Source: Entomortierella parvispora (taxonomy: Eukaryota > Mortierellomycota > Mortierellomycetes > Mortierellales > Mortierellaceae). Taken from it: DNA of 64,000 bases. Made by a program: the position numbers and the translations under genes. The stretch spans positions 2,852,001 through 2,916,000 of the forward strand of contig OY752142.1 of the NCBI GenBank assembly GCA_963573315.1. The letters run 5' to 3'. The notes under the pieces are model-generated. The model did no database searches. It saw nothing but the letters and a program-made list of their open reading frames with translations, and was not told the origin of the DNA. Below, piece after piece: positions 39,407 to 51,043 of this stretch. How positions within the stretch are numbered: the stretch's first letter is position 1; each line of letters begins with the position of its first letter.

Positions 39407-42400
39407 TTAAAAGTGATCAGCGGCAACGGCAATACCGGCCAGATCGTCCATGACGCGATCGACACCGGTTCCAATCTGTTTTGTCATTTCCTTTTGGCGA
39501 TTGGCGGGCAAGTTGATAAACTCAAAGAGCAGATCACCATCGAGGATGCCCTTGACAGGGTTCGAATTGAGTCGGTCTTTGGACTGGAGCAAACGGTAAG
39601 CTCTGGGGTTCAATCCTGCAGGGTGCTGGACGCCATTGACGATCTGGGTGCTCAGCAGCGCCAGGCGTTTGCTGGTCTTTTCAGGGATGGGTGTGATCAT
39701 ACAGAGACTGCCGTCCAAAGTTCCACAGACGGTCAAGTGAGAGATACCTTCGTCCGATCCACTGAGCACAATCTTGGGAAGCGAGAGCGTGGTCTGGACT
39801 TGAGATCCCAAGTGGTAATCGCCACGGCAAATCAGTTTCTGTCCACTAAAGGATTGTACATCTACAGAATAAAGAGGGTGGAGGGGTCAGAAAAGTGTCC
39901 AGCTTGGGAAAACAAAAAAAGAGAGATCTTCGAATAGCTTACGAAAGGGAGCGTATTGCAGCAGACGGATATTCTTTTCAGAATCCGCAACGACGATATG
40001 AAGGGTCTGATGTTCAATCAAGTAGCCGACATGCATGGCCTCCATGGGGTTGAAATCCTTGCCGAGCAGGACCAGTTTTGTGGGCTCATCTTGGAATCCC
40101 ACAAACCAAACAGACTTGTACGCGTCCGCCAACATGATTGTGTTCTTCACCACCTGTACACTCGTCACAAAGATCTGTACATCGATAAAGGCAATACCCG
40201 TCAACGTCTCATTGTCCTCAAAGCTTCGCACCACCACTTTGGTACCCACACACGTCAAGAGGTAGCCACTCAGGGGGGCCATTGCCGTCACCGCTCCCTT
40301 GACTTCTTCTGAATAGATCAACTTGAGCTTGTGGTCCGTCTGAGGGTTGTCGGGTTCAGGAACAACATCAATCACGTCAAAAATGTAAATCTAGTTTTTT
40401 TTAGAAAAAGAAAGAAAGGAATCGTCAATCAAAAACGCCATTAATAAAAAGAAGTGAATCTCCCAGCAAAGGCTATAATAGACCATTCCTTACCGTTCCA
40501 CGCATAGTAGAATCCTCGCCCTTGAGGAACGAAGTCCCAACGGCAATGAACTGCTTACGACCCGACCGGTCCTGAGAGGACTCCAAGCTGACCGTTTCCA
40601 TGCTCGTCACAATCTCATACTCTTGCAACTCATAGCGGTCCACTGTCTCCCAGGTCACGGGCGACACCAACTCAACCGTCTGTCTCTCTGAACTAGGAAG
40701 AAAACCAGGCATGTGAAAAGTCGACTTGAGAGGCTTAGGTTGTCCATTAGGAATCGTCTTTGCGGTTGCTGCCGTCCCGCTCGCATCTGTTGCAGCAGTA
40801 CCGTCCGCTGCTTTGGGACCATCCGTCGCAGACATTGTAGCTGTAGGGGCTGCGGCCGCGACCGCTGTTCCATTGGCATCTGTTCCTGCTGTAGCGGCAG
40901 ACGTTGCGCTGTCGTGGACCGCCTGGTTGTTTTCATCCTTTACAATGAACGCGTCGGGAACAGATGTAATGATGACATAGGTTTGGGACGTTGGGTGGTA
41001 TTTGATATGTCGAACCGCCTTCTTCAAAGGAACCTTGCGAATCGGCCATGGCATGTCGTATTGGATTCCATCTGTGGGCAATTGACTGATACGAACATTG
41101 CCCTGAAAAAAATAAAATAGCAGATTTAGAACCAGTCTTGATAAAAAGAAAAAAAGAAAAAAATGGGAGAGATCGCTTGTTTTCGCCACTGTTCCTTACC
41201 TCTGCATTTGACGTAATGAATCCTTCCTTGCAATTGATGTTATGGAACTGTGTAAAGCATTCGATTTTGCCCTCGCAAATCATTGGATGAGCCCGGGGAA
41301 GGCTCCGTCCAGAGCTGAGGAGCCAGAGAGGGGCCGCTCCCAGAACAAAGACACCCTCATATCCAGCCACATCCGTAAAAGGAATCAGGTGCTTGGGCCT
41401 GCGTTGTCTTCTCCGTTCTTGTCTTTCGACTTCCCTCTCCACGGCATCTCGAGGATCAACATCAAAATCAATCACGTCCACAGCCACGTCTTCTCTCTCT
41501 TCTTCCTCTGGCGTCTCACGAGCAACTATATCCAAGGGGATCCTTCTGAATCGAATGGCGAGACGGTTGGAGAGATCGATCGGCTTTCCATTGGAGTCTA
41601 GCTCCACTGTAGGAAAGTGTTGGTATGTTTTGTACATGGCAATGTTGCCGCGATATGTTCTCACCTACAGAGAATAAGAGTTGTTAACGCCTGTAACATC
41701 TTTTTTGACTTGTCGGAGAAAATGTCTCATCCAAACTACTTACAACAAGGTAAGGCTCCTTCTTGTACTCTGAACCCATGTTCACTAGGGCCATTTCGGT
41801 CACCTCTCGTGCCTTTCCTGCCGGTTTGATATCCTGATGTGCTGGTGCATCCGGTAATACGTCGGGCAAGAGATCGAAATGTGGGAAGAAGAATACTTCT
41901 TTAAAGTCGGGAAGTTGATAAATCTGCAAAGAAAATAATAATGTATGACGGGTCAGTTAGATTCTCCAGCCGTGATATAGAAAGCCACGTTGCACAATTG
42001 GCGTGTTCAGCAGACACTCACCTCCAAGGCACCGTCACTCCTATAAAGAAGACACCAATGGGTGGCCTGTACAGATTTGCCTTCGGGGTTCGCCATAGCG
42101 GCTTTGGCCTTGGAACTCATCTCTTCCATATCAACATCTGCCATGGGTACATCAGATCCCATCTCAACGTCCTCTTCCTCCTCACTCTCTTCTTCGTCCT
42201 CGTCCACAGGCTCTGGTCCATACAGGTCCAAGTCGATTTCATCCATGACAGCTGAGACCTCCTTCTTGACTTTCTTTGTGCGCTTCCGAGTCTTTGTGGG
42301 AGCGGCTGTATTGACCTTTGTCCTTGAAGCGGATGACCGTAGAGACGCCATGGTAGGCGCCTCTTTAACAGTAAGCATGACATTGAGAGTGTCCGAGTAG

Positions 42401-45400
42401 ATGGAGCAACTCTTAATAGGGATGCTCTAATAAGAGAAGGCAAAGAACGTGTGAGGAATGTGCTAACTCGTACACCAAAAAACCACCCTCTCATTTCCAT
42501 CGCCTGCCTTGTTCAAGTTCCCACTTACGTTAAGAATAGACGATTGGCTCAGAATCGATACGTCCTTGGTGTTCATATCTCCTTGCAGAAGCAAGGCCGA
42601 TCCATCATGGAGTTGTAAAAGAATATATGGGTCTACGATGCTTGCGGCGACAATAGACAGATGCTCTCCAATGGGTACGATTTGTGTGATTTTACAGTCT
42701 ATAATGAAATGGGAGTGCCAATGATCTTTTAAAAACACAGAAACTATAAAGTTCTGCAAAAATACAGCCAACATGGCGTCTGTCCAAACTTACCGGCATT
42801 TAGAAGGCGTACTCCACTAGAATACACCTGTACTATCCGAGTCTCCTCCAGTAGTGACCCTACAGCGACTGTTGGACCTTCGACGTAGAATTGAGAAGAA
42901 GGCAATTGACGCAGTTCGTCACCGGTTGCCAAAACCTGCAGAGAAGCAAAAAACAAAAGCGGAGTGAATTGAGTAACCCTGGCCCAAACGACTGTGGAAA
43001 TGACAGCCCTCCAATAAAAAATCATACCAGCGTATATGTGCTTTTGGAAATGACAAGCAATTTGTCGTAGCCTTCATCTCCGTCGCCCATCCCGCGCCCA
43101 TTTCGACTTTCGTAGTGTGACACTCCATCTAAAGTGATTTCCTTGCGACAAAACACAGTCCAAAGACAGGTAGCCCCTGCCAATGCCTCGGTCGAGCGAA
43201 CCACATTAGGTCGAATGTTTCTCTATTGGAATAACAAGGTTGGATCGCCTGTTGTAAGACGACTGGTCTCTGTGGGCATACTGAAGCACACTGAGAATAA
43301 CAAGCGCGCCTACCTGAAAGACTACAAGCGACCCATTCTGCCCTGAACCTGTTGCAGCAACCAGCTCGTGTTGCGGGGCATACCCAGAGTGCTAAATATT
43401 AACAGAGCAAAAAAAGAAAAGTTCAGGCAGCTGCCTTTCAGAGACCAGTGATTACATCCTTGTGATATTTTCCATACCGCTTCCTAGTAATCACAAAGAT
43501 AATAACAACAGGGTGAGTCATTGAACGATTTTACTCTATGCTCAGAACCAACAACAGTTACGATGAGATCACTTACATTGCTAGCCCTTTGACCGACATC
43601 AGTTCCGACAATTGGTCCAGTATTTGTAAGCGTATCACAGATCTCGAACTGCCACTTTGACTCTCCTGCATCCATAGCAGACTCGATCTCGTCCTTGGAC
43701 TTGTCAGTCTCCTCTTCTTTCAGCGGCATCTCCCCATAGAGTTCTATGCAGCAAAGATGAAGATCAGAATTCGTCCCCCAAAGCTAGCCAGCCCATTTAA
43801 TGTTGTTTCAAGATTATTACCATTGTCCAAATCCATGGCATTGGTTGGCAGCACTGCCCTCTTTTTCTTTTTCTAAAAGATTTCAAAAAGTTAGCACTGC
43901 GGCCTCGCATACTTTCTCTTCTTGGTAGTATTTGGTGCCGGGCATGGTACATCTCATACCTTCACTTGGTCCTTTGTTGAATACTTGATCAGCATGGAGT
44001 CTGAATACCGAGAACCGACAAAGTAATATCCAGGTCCCAAGGAGCACTTGCACGAAGTTTGCATACTCTTTCCTGCTTTTTCGATTTTGAATCCAGACAG
44101 AGATCTTCCTTCCTGCTGGAGCTCGACGACATACATCTCGCCATCCCTGAGAGTGAACAGAATTTGATCCGGGGCGAGGAAAACATGCTCTGAGCCCTCC
44201 AATGCAATTTCAAAGTGATGCTGAGAAACCAGCGGGTAGGCTGTAATCAATGGAGCATATCCGTTGACGGCAACTCCTGTTCCAGAAGAACTCTGATCCA
44301 GATGAATCAGAGCGTTGGCGGAAACGACCAAAAGACCCCCAACGGGCTTGGGAACAGCAATAATATTTGTACAGTCGTATGGGAGGTCGTCAATAGAGTA
44401 AATAATCGGATATGTTTTGTGCGCGACATTGAGCGATACCACCACCAGAGAGCATGTATCCTTTCGAACAGCAAGGCGTCTAAGGGTCAAAAAAATATTG
44501 TCGTTAGGATGGATGGGATCCTCCTGCAGAACATCGACGGCATCATATTTAAGGCCATAAATCCATTACCCTGTCCAAGTCTGTTGAGGTGAGAACAAGA
44601 TGGCGAGTGTCGGTTCGAAAAAGTCGTAAAGGAAAACCATGTCGATAACGTTTTTGATTCGGACGTCAATGTCAGACAAGGTCATCACATAACTTGGCAG
44701 ATAAGGCCATTTCCTATGAGAGAGACGGTTGACAAGGTCAGTTACTGGTCCCGAGGTTTCTTTCTCTGTCGTTTAAAAACTCGAGAATTACTTTGAAGCA
44801 TCATCCTCATCTCCAATAGAGGACTCATCCTGGCGGAAAGGAAGCACTGCGAGACGATCACCATAGAATGCCAAGACTGCACATCTACGAGAAGGGTCGA
44901 CGCGAAGCTCTGTTGGGTGCGTGTTGTTCAAAAACTCTTGCTATTGGGTTCAATGTGATGCATAAAAACGAGTAAGTTGACAATACGAAACACGATTGCG
45001 ACCCGATTGTTGTCCCATTTGAGCGCGCGACTTGCCTTGTAATCATCTCGTTCGTAGTAATGGATCGACACTGTGACAAGGCTATGGTTCGAGAATGACC
45101 ACTCCAACAAGGACATCTATTGTGAATACGACAAAGCAAAGAAACCCGAGGTCGGTTTTTCTTGATTGGTAAAAATGGTGCATTTTATTCAAGTCCACGA
45201 GTTCTTTGAGAGGATAGACTTGGGAGCTAGACCCACGAGGAAAAAAGTTGTATCCACAAACCTTTGCGTCCTTGAAACTGACGAGAATACTGTCGAGTCC
45301 ATGTTGTCCAGAGGAACTTGTGCGAATGACGCCCATGGAGGTGATGATGCCATTGAGTCGATAGCTGGCGACCATTTCCAATCGCGGAAGCTGATCTGGC

Positions 45401-45549
45401 TGGGCTGGCTCTGAGAAGTTGTAGATCTCGAGGACAGAGGACTTTGCGACGATGACATTAAGGATGTCGGGTCGGACAAAGTTGCATCGGACGACGCGCT
45501 CGATGCCTGTAGGAGGGAAGATCTCCTTGGCGAGGGTGTACATTGACAT
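39407..45549 (-). CDS. CFT1: Cleavage and polyadenylation factor subunit Cft1 (CPSF160)
   Basis: Encodes 1515 residues in 17 exons: 45549-45262, 45116-45036, 44940-44792, 44713-44570, 44479-43960, 43872-43821, 43743-43577, 43391-43314, 43222-43028, 42935-42794, 42698-42529, 42426-42022, 41923-41744, 41664-41200, 41102-40494, 40390-39943 and 39861-39407. It is the beta-propeller scaffold that organises the mRNA polyadenylation complex. The N-terminus MYTLAKEIFPPTGIE, the block EPTLAILFSPQQTW and the C-terminal HPAGLNPRAYR and ILDGDLLF match CPSF160 rather than DDB1 or SF3b3. Inserts include a Lys/Arg tract followed by an acidic tract (exon 12) and an Ala/Thr/Gly-rich repeat (exon 15). Intron 2 (45035-44941) has a GC donor. 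Confidence 0.95.
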
Positions 45550-46434
45550 TATCGGTCAAAGAGAGTAAGAATAAAATAAAAGAAAGGGTTTGAAATGTGT
45601 TCCTGAGTCCGTTGTCCCGGGGCCTTCCTTTCAGCGAGGGTAAGTCTCCTTGCGGACGCGTAGCAGCAGCGCGAGAAGAGGTCGATGTCGGGGGGAGAGG
45701 GAGGCAGGACAAAGCAAGAGAAGAGAGTCGAGGCGATAGACAGAACAAAGAGTGAAGGACAAGCAAGGTCAAAGGCGAGACGACATGGGTGGACACTGCA
45801 CACTTGTCCTGCAGCGCGACTGTCAGTCTGTCACTCGTTGAGCGGAGGAAGAGAGCCAAGCCACCCTGATCACGTGCAGTTGAATTGCATGGGCCGATGT
45901 GAGGCGATGTCCCGATCGTCCTCGAGTTTCTTCTCCCTGTCTCGTTGGCGCGGGTGGCAAAACGTTTTGCAGCGCAGCAAACAGACCAAGGACCAACGCA
46001 AAAAAGAGTTTTTTTTGATTCCCCGCCAACTTTTTTCTTTTCCTTCGTCTTCTTCCTCGTCTTTGTTTCCTTCTTGGTGTCTTGTCTCTTTGTCGTTCTT
46101 GCTCTTATTCTTGTTCTGGCTCTCTCCTTCGCTCCGCCCGTCGTCATGCCGCCCTTTTCAGGGACAGCCCAGGGCCGTCTCGATCCCGGATTTGCGTTCT
46201 GCGTGAACACACTCCATGTTAAAGACGAATAAAAGAACATGTTTTTTTCTTTCTTTCTCTTCTCTCCTCTCCTTTCCTCTCTTCTTTCTTCTTCACACAA
46301 TCTTATTTCCCCTCCCTCCTTCTGTTCTTCTATTCTCTCTCTCCCTCCTTCCCTCCCCCTCACACACACACTCTCTCTCTCTCATCTCATTCCACCCCCT
46401 TTCTTTCATTCGTCTCCATTCTCCACCCCCAAGA
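45550..46434. promoter_or_regulatory. Divergent promoter region of CFT1 and LAG1
   Basis: It is 885 bp between two divergent starts. CACGTG occurs at 45871-45876. Next to the LAG1 start a CT-rich leader (46240-46430) appears. Long frames crossing the region are low-complexity. Confidence 0.45.
45871..45876. promoter_or_regulatory. CACGTG palindrome in CFT1/LAG1 divergent promoter
   Basis: The context is GATCACGTGC, about 320 bp upstream of the CFT1 ATG. It is a candidate bHLH site by core match only. Confidence 0.3.
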
Positions 46435-48097
46435 ATGGCCTCCTCTTCCCCAAAGCGGTCCTCAAAGGCCCAAGGGCACCTCGATGCCCCTCCCGCTCCT
46501 TCCTCGGCTGTCCACCGTAGAAAGGGACTTTTGGGCACCCTGGACAGACATCAAATCGGTAACGAAGCAACAGCCTACTTCCTCCTGCCAATCTCAATCG
46601 TCCCTTTTCCGTTGTGGCACCCTCCGGCAAACAGGCAGACAGGCGCCGTCGAATCTCATTCTGCCTCTTTTCACACAAACACATACACAGACAACACACA
46701 CATCTAACCAAACACCAATTCTTCGTTCTACCACCCCTTGCAACACAAAATAGACGGACCGTTGGTGGTCATTCTCGCCATCATTGGAACCTACATCATT
46801 TCTCCAGACTCGTTCGCCAAAAAGTTTCTGTTCTTCCAAGAGTACGATGCCGCCACCGACACCTACGAAAAGTCGTGGTACGACCTCTACTTCTTGGTCT
46901 TTTGGGTGCTTACCTTCACCTTCCTGCGCGCCGCTGTCATGAACTATATCCTCATGCCAGCAGCCAGACGTCTTGGCGCTACTACGGAGAGGGCTGTCCT
47001 CCGATTTGCAGAACAAGGCTGGATCTGTCTGTACTATTCTTGCAGCTGGGTTCTTGGCATGGTGAGTTTTTTCTCTGTTCGTCTTTGGCTTTCCCGAGGG
47101 CTGCAGCGTTTGAGATCACAGCAATTGAGCACGTCTACTACTAGTGGACCTCGTATGTTGTTGTGTTTCGCAAATCAAACCGGTTGACCCTAAATCGGAC
47201 CACTGCATCCCACACTCTGTTGGAGACCCGACCGTTTGTTACCCTCTCCAAAAAAGCATCGGATCAACGCTGACTGACCACAATTCAAATTTGTCCTTTG
47301 CCCTGTGTACTGCTCTGCTTAGTACTGCCTCCAACTTACACCTTCATGGAACAACTGGCTGGTCTGGTTCCACACAGATCAATTCTTTGACAGCTACCCC
47401 CTGACTGCCCTTCCCCTCATTACAAAGTATTACTACTGGCTGCAGTTCTCGTTCTGGATCCAGCAGATGTTTGTCCTCTGTATTGAGGCCCCTCGCAAGG
47501 ATTTCTTGGCAATGATCAGGTTCGTCATCTCAGTCCTGAAGAATCTATTTCTGCACGTCATTTTTTATTTCAAGGATGTCTGTCTGCTGTGCTAACGCGC
47601 GCTTTGGCCAACCCATCATTCCTACCTTCTTTTGCATCCTTATTAGTCACCATCTCGTCACAGCCTCGCTCATCATTTGCTCTTTGGTTCTGAACGTGAC
47701 GACGTTTGGAAACGCCGTGTTTGTGGCTATGGACCTTGCCGATATTGTGTTGGCGTTTGGCAAGTGCCTGAAGTACATTGGCATGCCCGATATGATTTGC
47801 GACCCCATCTTTGCCTGCTTCATGGTCATCTGGATCTACACTCGCCATTTCCTTTATGGATACATCATTTACGCCTGGACCCTTCATGGAGGCGAATACT
47901 ATTCCAGGATCACTCATTGGGGCATCATTGGACTTCTCTTGGTGCTCCAGTCCCTCATGTTCTTCTGGCTTTGGTCCATCTTCAGAATCGTCTACAAGAT
48001 GTTTGCCAGCAAAGGAGGTGTCGTCGACGACAGGAGTGATGACGATGAATCACCCGCTGTGGCGCCAGAGCACATTCACAAAAAGCAGCGTTCTTGA
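46435..48097 (+). CDS. LAG1: Ceramide synthase, Lag1/Lac1 (TLC domain) family
   Basis: Encodes 359 residues in exons 46435-46558, 46754-47061, 47323-47519 and 47647-48097. It is an ER multi-pass enzyme that N-acylates sphingoid bases with fatty acyl-CoA. The TLC region shows the WYDLYFLVFWVLTFTFLRA helix, the YYYWLQFSFWIQQMFVL helix and EAPRKDFLAM. The Lag1 motif follows, with the paired catalytic histidines in SHHLVTASLI, whose first residue is completed across intron 3, and a GNAVFVAMDLADIVLAFGK helix. The C-terminus is charged and cytosolic. Intron 3 has a non-consensus GTTCGT donor but is required for frame. There is no Hox-like domain, as in other fungal Lag1 proteins. Confidence 0.93.
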
Positions 48098-48520
48098 AAG
48101 GAGCAACAGACCAAAGTAAAAGGAACCCCTCCTTGGCCGTTTGCTTCCTTCACAGGCTGTTCCTTTTGAGCAAGCCTAATGATATCATCCTCCCTATTTA
48201 CTATATTAATCCCGCCTTAATCGATTGTCATCTTCTCATTATAATAAACACCGCCTGTGTAAAAAGACGTCCATATTCTTTTTCTTCTTTTGGGTCACGC
48301 TTTGAATGCGTGCTCTTCAATTGCCCGATCAAGATTGAATGGTTTTATTTTGTCATGACACGTGGGATATATGGTACAGTGCGTATGAGGCTGAGGCTAC
48401 GAGGGAACCAATGCGAGTTTGTTTTAAAAAGTGTGGAAGACGCAGATATGTGCAAGGGCGGAAATGAAAAGATGCTAACTGAGAAATATACATGGATGGA
48501 TCAATCATCCAACGGTTCCT
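48098..48520. other. Intergenic region between convergent genes
   Basis: It is the 3' UTR space of LAG1 (+) and the secreted double-psi protein (-). AATAAACACC at about 48243 could serve the + strand polyadenylation. No gene seen. Confidence 0.5.
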
Positions 48521-49405
48521 TTAAACAAAGGACCACTCCAGCTCAAGGACACCCTTGGACAACGAAGCAAACTTTTGGAACGCCTTTCGGGAGAGGTCGA
48601 GCTGACCGTGGCTGCAGTAACGGTAAGGGCAAGTGTCGACGACGCGGACCACGACCGAGGCGGAGGAACCCTTGGCAGTGACGCGAATCTTTTGACCGCA
48701 CTTGGAATCAGAGCCATATTGTTGGCCCATTTGAGCCTCGTTCAGGGCGACAATCATGTCATCTTGAGAAAAGCTCTCTCCGCAAGATCCATGAGTGTCA
48801 CTGAACCAGGTGCCACGACCATGGTAAACAGAGCCCGAGTGACGGCCCTTGTCACTCTTGTCGCCATCGTCCTTTCTGTCCCTGTTCTTCTTCTTCTCTT
48901 TCTCTTCCTCGACCTCCTTCTTCTTCTTGTCCTTGGTCTCGGGTTTGGGGGTGGGCTTGTCCTCCTTTTCTTCCTCCTCTTCCTCGTCGACCTCCTCAGA
49001 GTCAATGAGTTCCCACTGTATATCAAGGCTATCCCTGTTGGTGAAAGCGCGAAGGGCCGACTCTGAAAAGTCCAAAGACTCATCGTCGCAGTCCTCACAG
49101 AGGTCAACAATCTTGTACTCATATGTCTTGTCGGGGCTGTCGGCACGGTTGACCTTGACGTATTGACCGCAAACGTTCTTGTTTTCATTGAGTCCTCCAA
49201 ACTTATCGGCGCTCACTGCCACAAAGGGTTCATCCAAGGAATAATGGATGTCGGCGCAAGCACCGCGAACGGACCGATCGTCATAAAGGGTTCCAACACC
49301 CGAGTATTGATTGTTAACCACTGCCATGGAGGAGGTGTGGGAGACAGGGGCAGCCATAGCGCCCAAAAGGGACGCGGCCAAGATAGCAAGTGAGTAAATA
49401 GCCAT
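48521..49405 (-). CDS. Secreted protein with two double-psi beta-barrel (RlpA/expansin-like) domains
   Basis: A single-exon gene of 294 residues. The N-terminus has a signal peptide (MAIYSLAILAASLLGAMA, cleavage near residue 20). The first domain (about 35-140) starts GVGTLYDD and ends in a VDLCEDC...LDFSESALRAF block. A 45-residue linker of alternating Glu/Lys with Pro/Thr follows. The second domain (about 200-294) starts GTWFSDTHGSCG and ends VVDTCPYRYCSHGQLDLSRKAF. Both ends match the double-psi barrel Asp-x-Cys...LDLS pattern of RlpA-like/expansin-like fungal proteins. Such proteins are usually single-domain and thought to bind or loosen wall polysaccharides. Enzymatic activity cannot be inferred. 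Confidence 0.85.
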   Translation of the reverse strand: MAIYSLAILAASLLGAMAAPVSHTSSMAVVNNQYSGVGTLYDDRSVRGACADIHYSLDEPFVAVSADKFGGLNENKNVCGQYVKVNRADSPDKTYEYKIVDLCEDCDDESLDFSESALRAFTNRDSLDIQWELIDSEEVDEEEEEEKEDKPTPKPETKDKKKKEVEEEKEKKKNRDRKDDGDKSDKGRHSGSVYHGRGTWFSDTHGSCGESFSQDDMIVALNEAQMGQQYGSDSKCGQKIRVTAKGSSASVVVRVVDTCPYRYCSHGQLDLSRKAFQKFASLSKGVLELEWSFV

Positions 49406-51043
49406 TGTGAATGAGCTTTTCAAGGGTGGGTAAAGGAAAGGAGAATGAGAGGAGATGATCGATGAACACTTGAGTGGTGAAGGAAAAAGAGGGGGGAAAA
49501 AATACAGGACCGAGGGAATCCTCATCCTTTTATAAGAAAAAAGAATACGCGAAAGTGTGAACCGCGAGTTCCTGAAGTTGGAACAAACAAATTGCACAGG
49601 AACAGGAGTGAAACTTTTGCTAATGAACCGGGCCACCGCCGTGGATCGTGTCCCTTGGCGCGATCCAACTCCATTTCAACGGCCGGTTGACCAGGGGAAC
49701 CATTGATAGTTCTGGCACAAGGGAGGCGCGCCTTGAACTCTAGTCAGAGCAGAGATGCAGAGGCACAGCGAATGCAGGGCCGCCTCCATAAGCGGGTAAT
49801 GGATGGACAGATCCACGTCATTATAGATTAATCTTTTGGAAAACGCCGAGGGTGCCTTGCTGGATGGACAAAACACTTGACCTTTCTCCCCTTCTCGTCC
49901 CCGTCGGAACAAATGATAACGCGGTTTGGACTGGACCGGGTCTTCTTTGGATACCCAAGAAGTGTTCCACAATTCACACCACCCACAGAGGGTCTTTTTT
50001 TTCTCTTCCACCCGCGCCATGGAGTTCGGCGACTGAAGGGTGATTTCCTCTCCCTGTCGGGACTTTGATTAGACTGAGACACACGCCCGCCAGGAATCCT
50101 CTCTATTTTTCTCAGTCTTCGCCTCTTTTTTGCGCCCTCAGTCTCTCTTCTTGCTTCTGTCATCCTCCATTTCGTTATTGATAAGCAAGGTAGACTGCAA
50201 AAGGAAAAGAAAAAAAAAGAATTTGGAAAGGAAAAAGTCATCCACCCCCTTGTAGAACAATGTACGTGCCTGGGTAAGCCTGCCTTGGACAAGCCATCCA
50301 AACACATGTGCTGTGGGCCCAAGCTTACGCCTCTATACTGTCACTGTACTGTACAGTACGTGCTATATCTCGGCGAAAAGACGAACCCGCTGGTTCGTTA
50401 ATCAATATGGAGCATTGATTCTAGGACACGTTTTTTCGCTTCCGCTCATGGCACCTTTTCCGTGTTTTACTGCACCACTCAGGTACAGTACTGTGCTTCC
50501 AAGCTAACAATCGGGCTACAGACGGACATTATCATGAATATATTGACTTCTTAAGCTGCCGTTGAATACACTATCGATTTCTGAGGCGGTTATTCTGTCA
50601 ATCCTTGGGTGATCGAAGTCAGCGCAGAGCACGCAGCGAAGCGCAGAATGGCGGTGTTGGATGACAAAAAAGAAGGGCGAAACGTACACAGAGCGTGTCG
50701 TGGAACCAAGACCGCCTCCTTGCCTTGGTTTTGTACGTTGACCTGGGGCAGAAAGGCATGAGATCTAGACTTTTGGTGATGAGCCGAGGCACGAGAAAAA
50801 TAGGATGCACAAAGAAATCGCGTCCCTGCAGAAAAGAGATGCCGTCGCGCACGAATGGAACATCCATCTTCCCCTGCAGGAAGAAAAAATCAATCGGATG
50901 TGCGCGTGTGTGTGTGAGTGTGTGTGAGGCAAAACGCTCTTTTTATTTCTTGTGCCCTGGTGTCTCCCCTTTCTCGTTTTTGCCCTCCCCTTTCCTTCCT
51001 CTTCCTCCTCTTCCTCCTCGTCCACAACCCAAGAACTGCAAGG
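49406..51043. other. Divergent upstream region of the double-psi gene and the RNF34-like gene
   Basis: About 1.6 kb without a supported gene. The right end (50940-51040) is CT-rich and likely the leader of the E3 gene. GTGTGTGTGAGTGTGTG occurs at about 50908-50928. Confidence 0.5.

Noticed and set aside
45458-46369. 303-codon minus-strand ORF over the CFT1/LAG1 promoter
   Set aside because: It is Arg/Glu/Lys-rich because it reads CT-rich leader DNA in antisense, and it overlaps the start of CFT1 in another frame.
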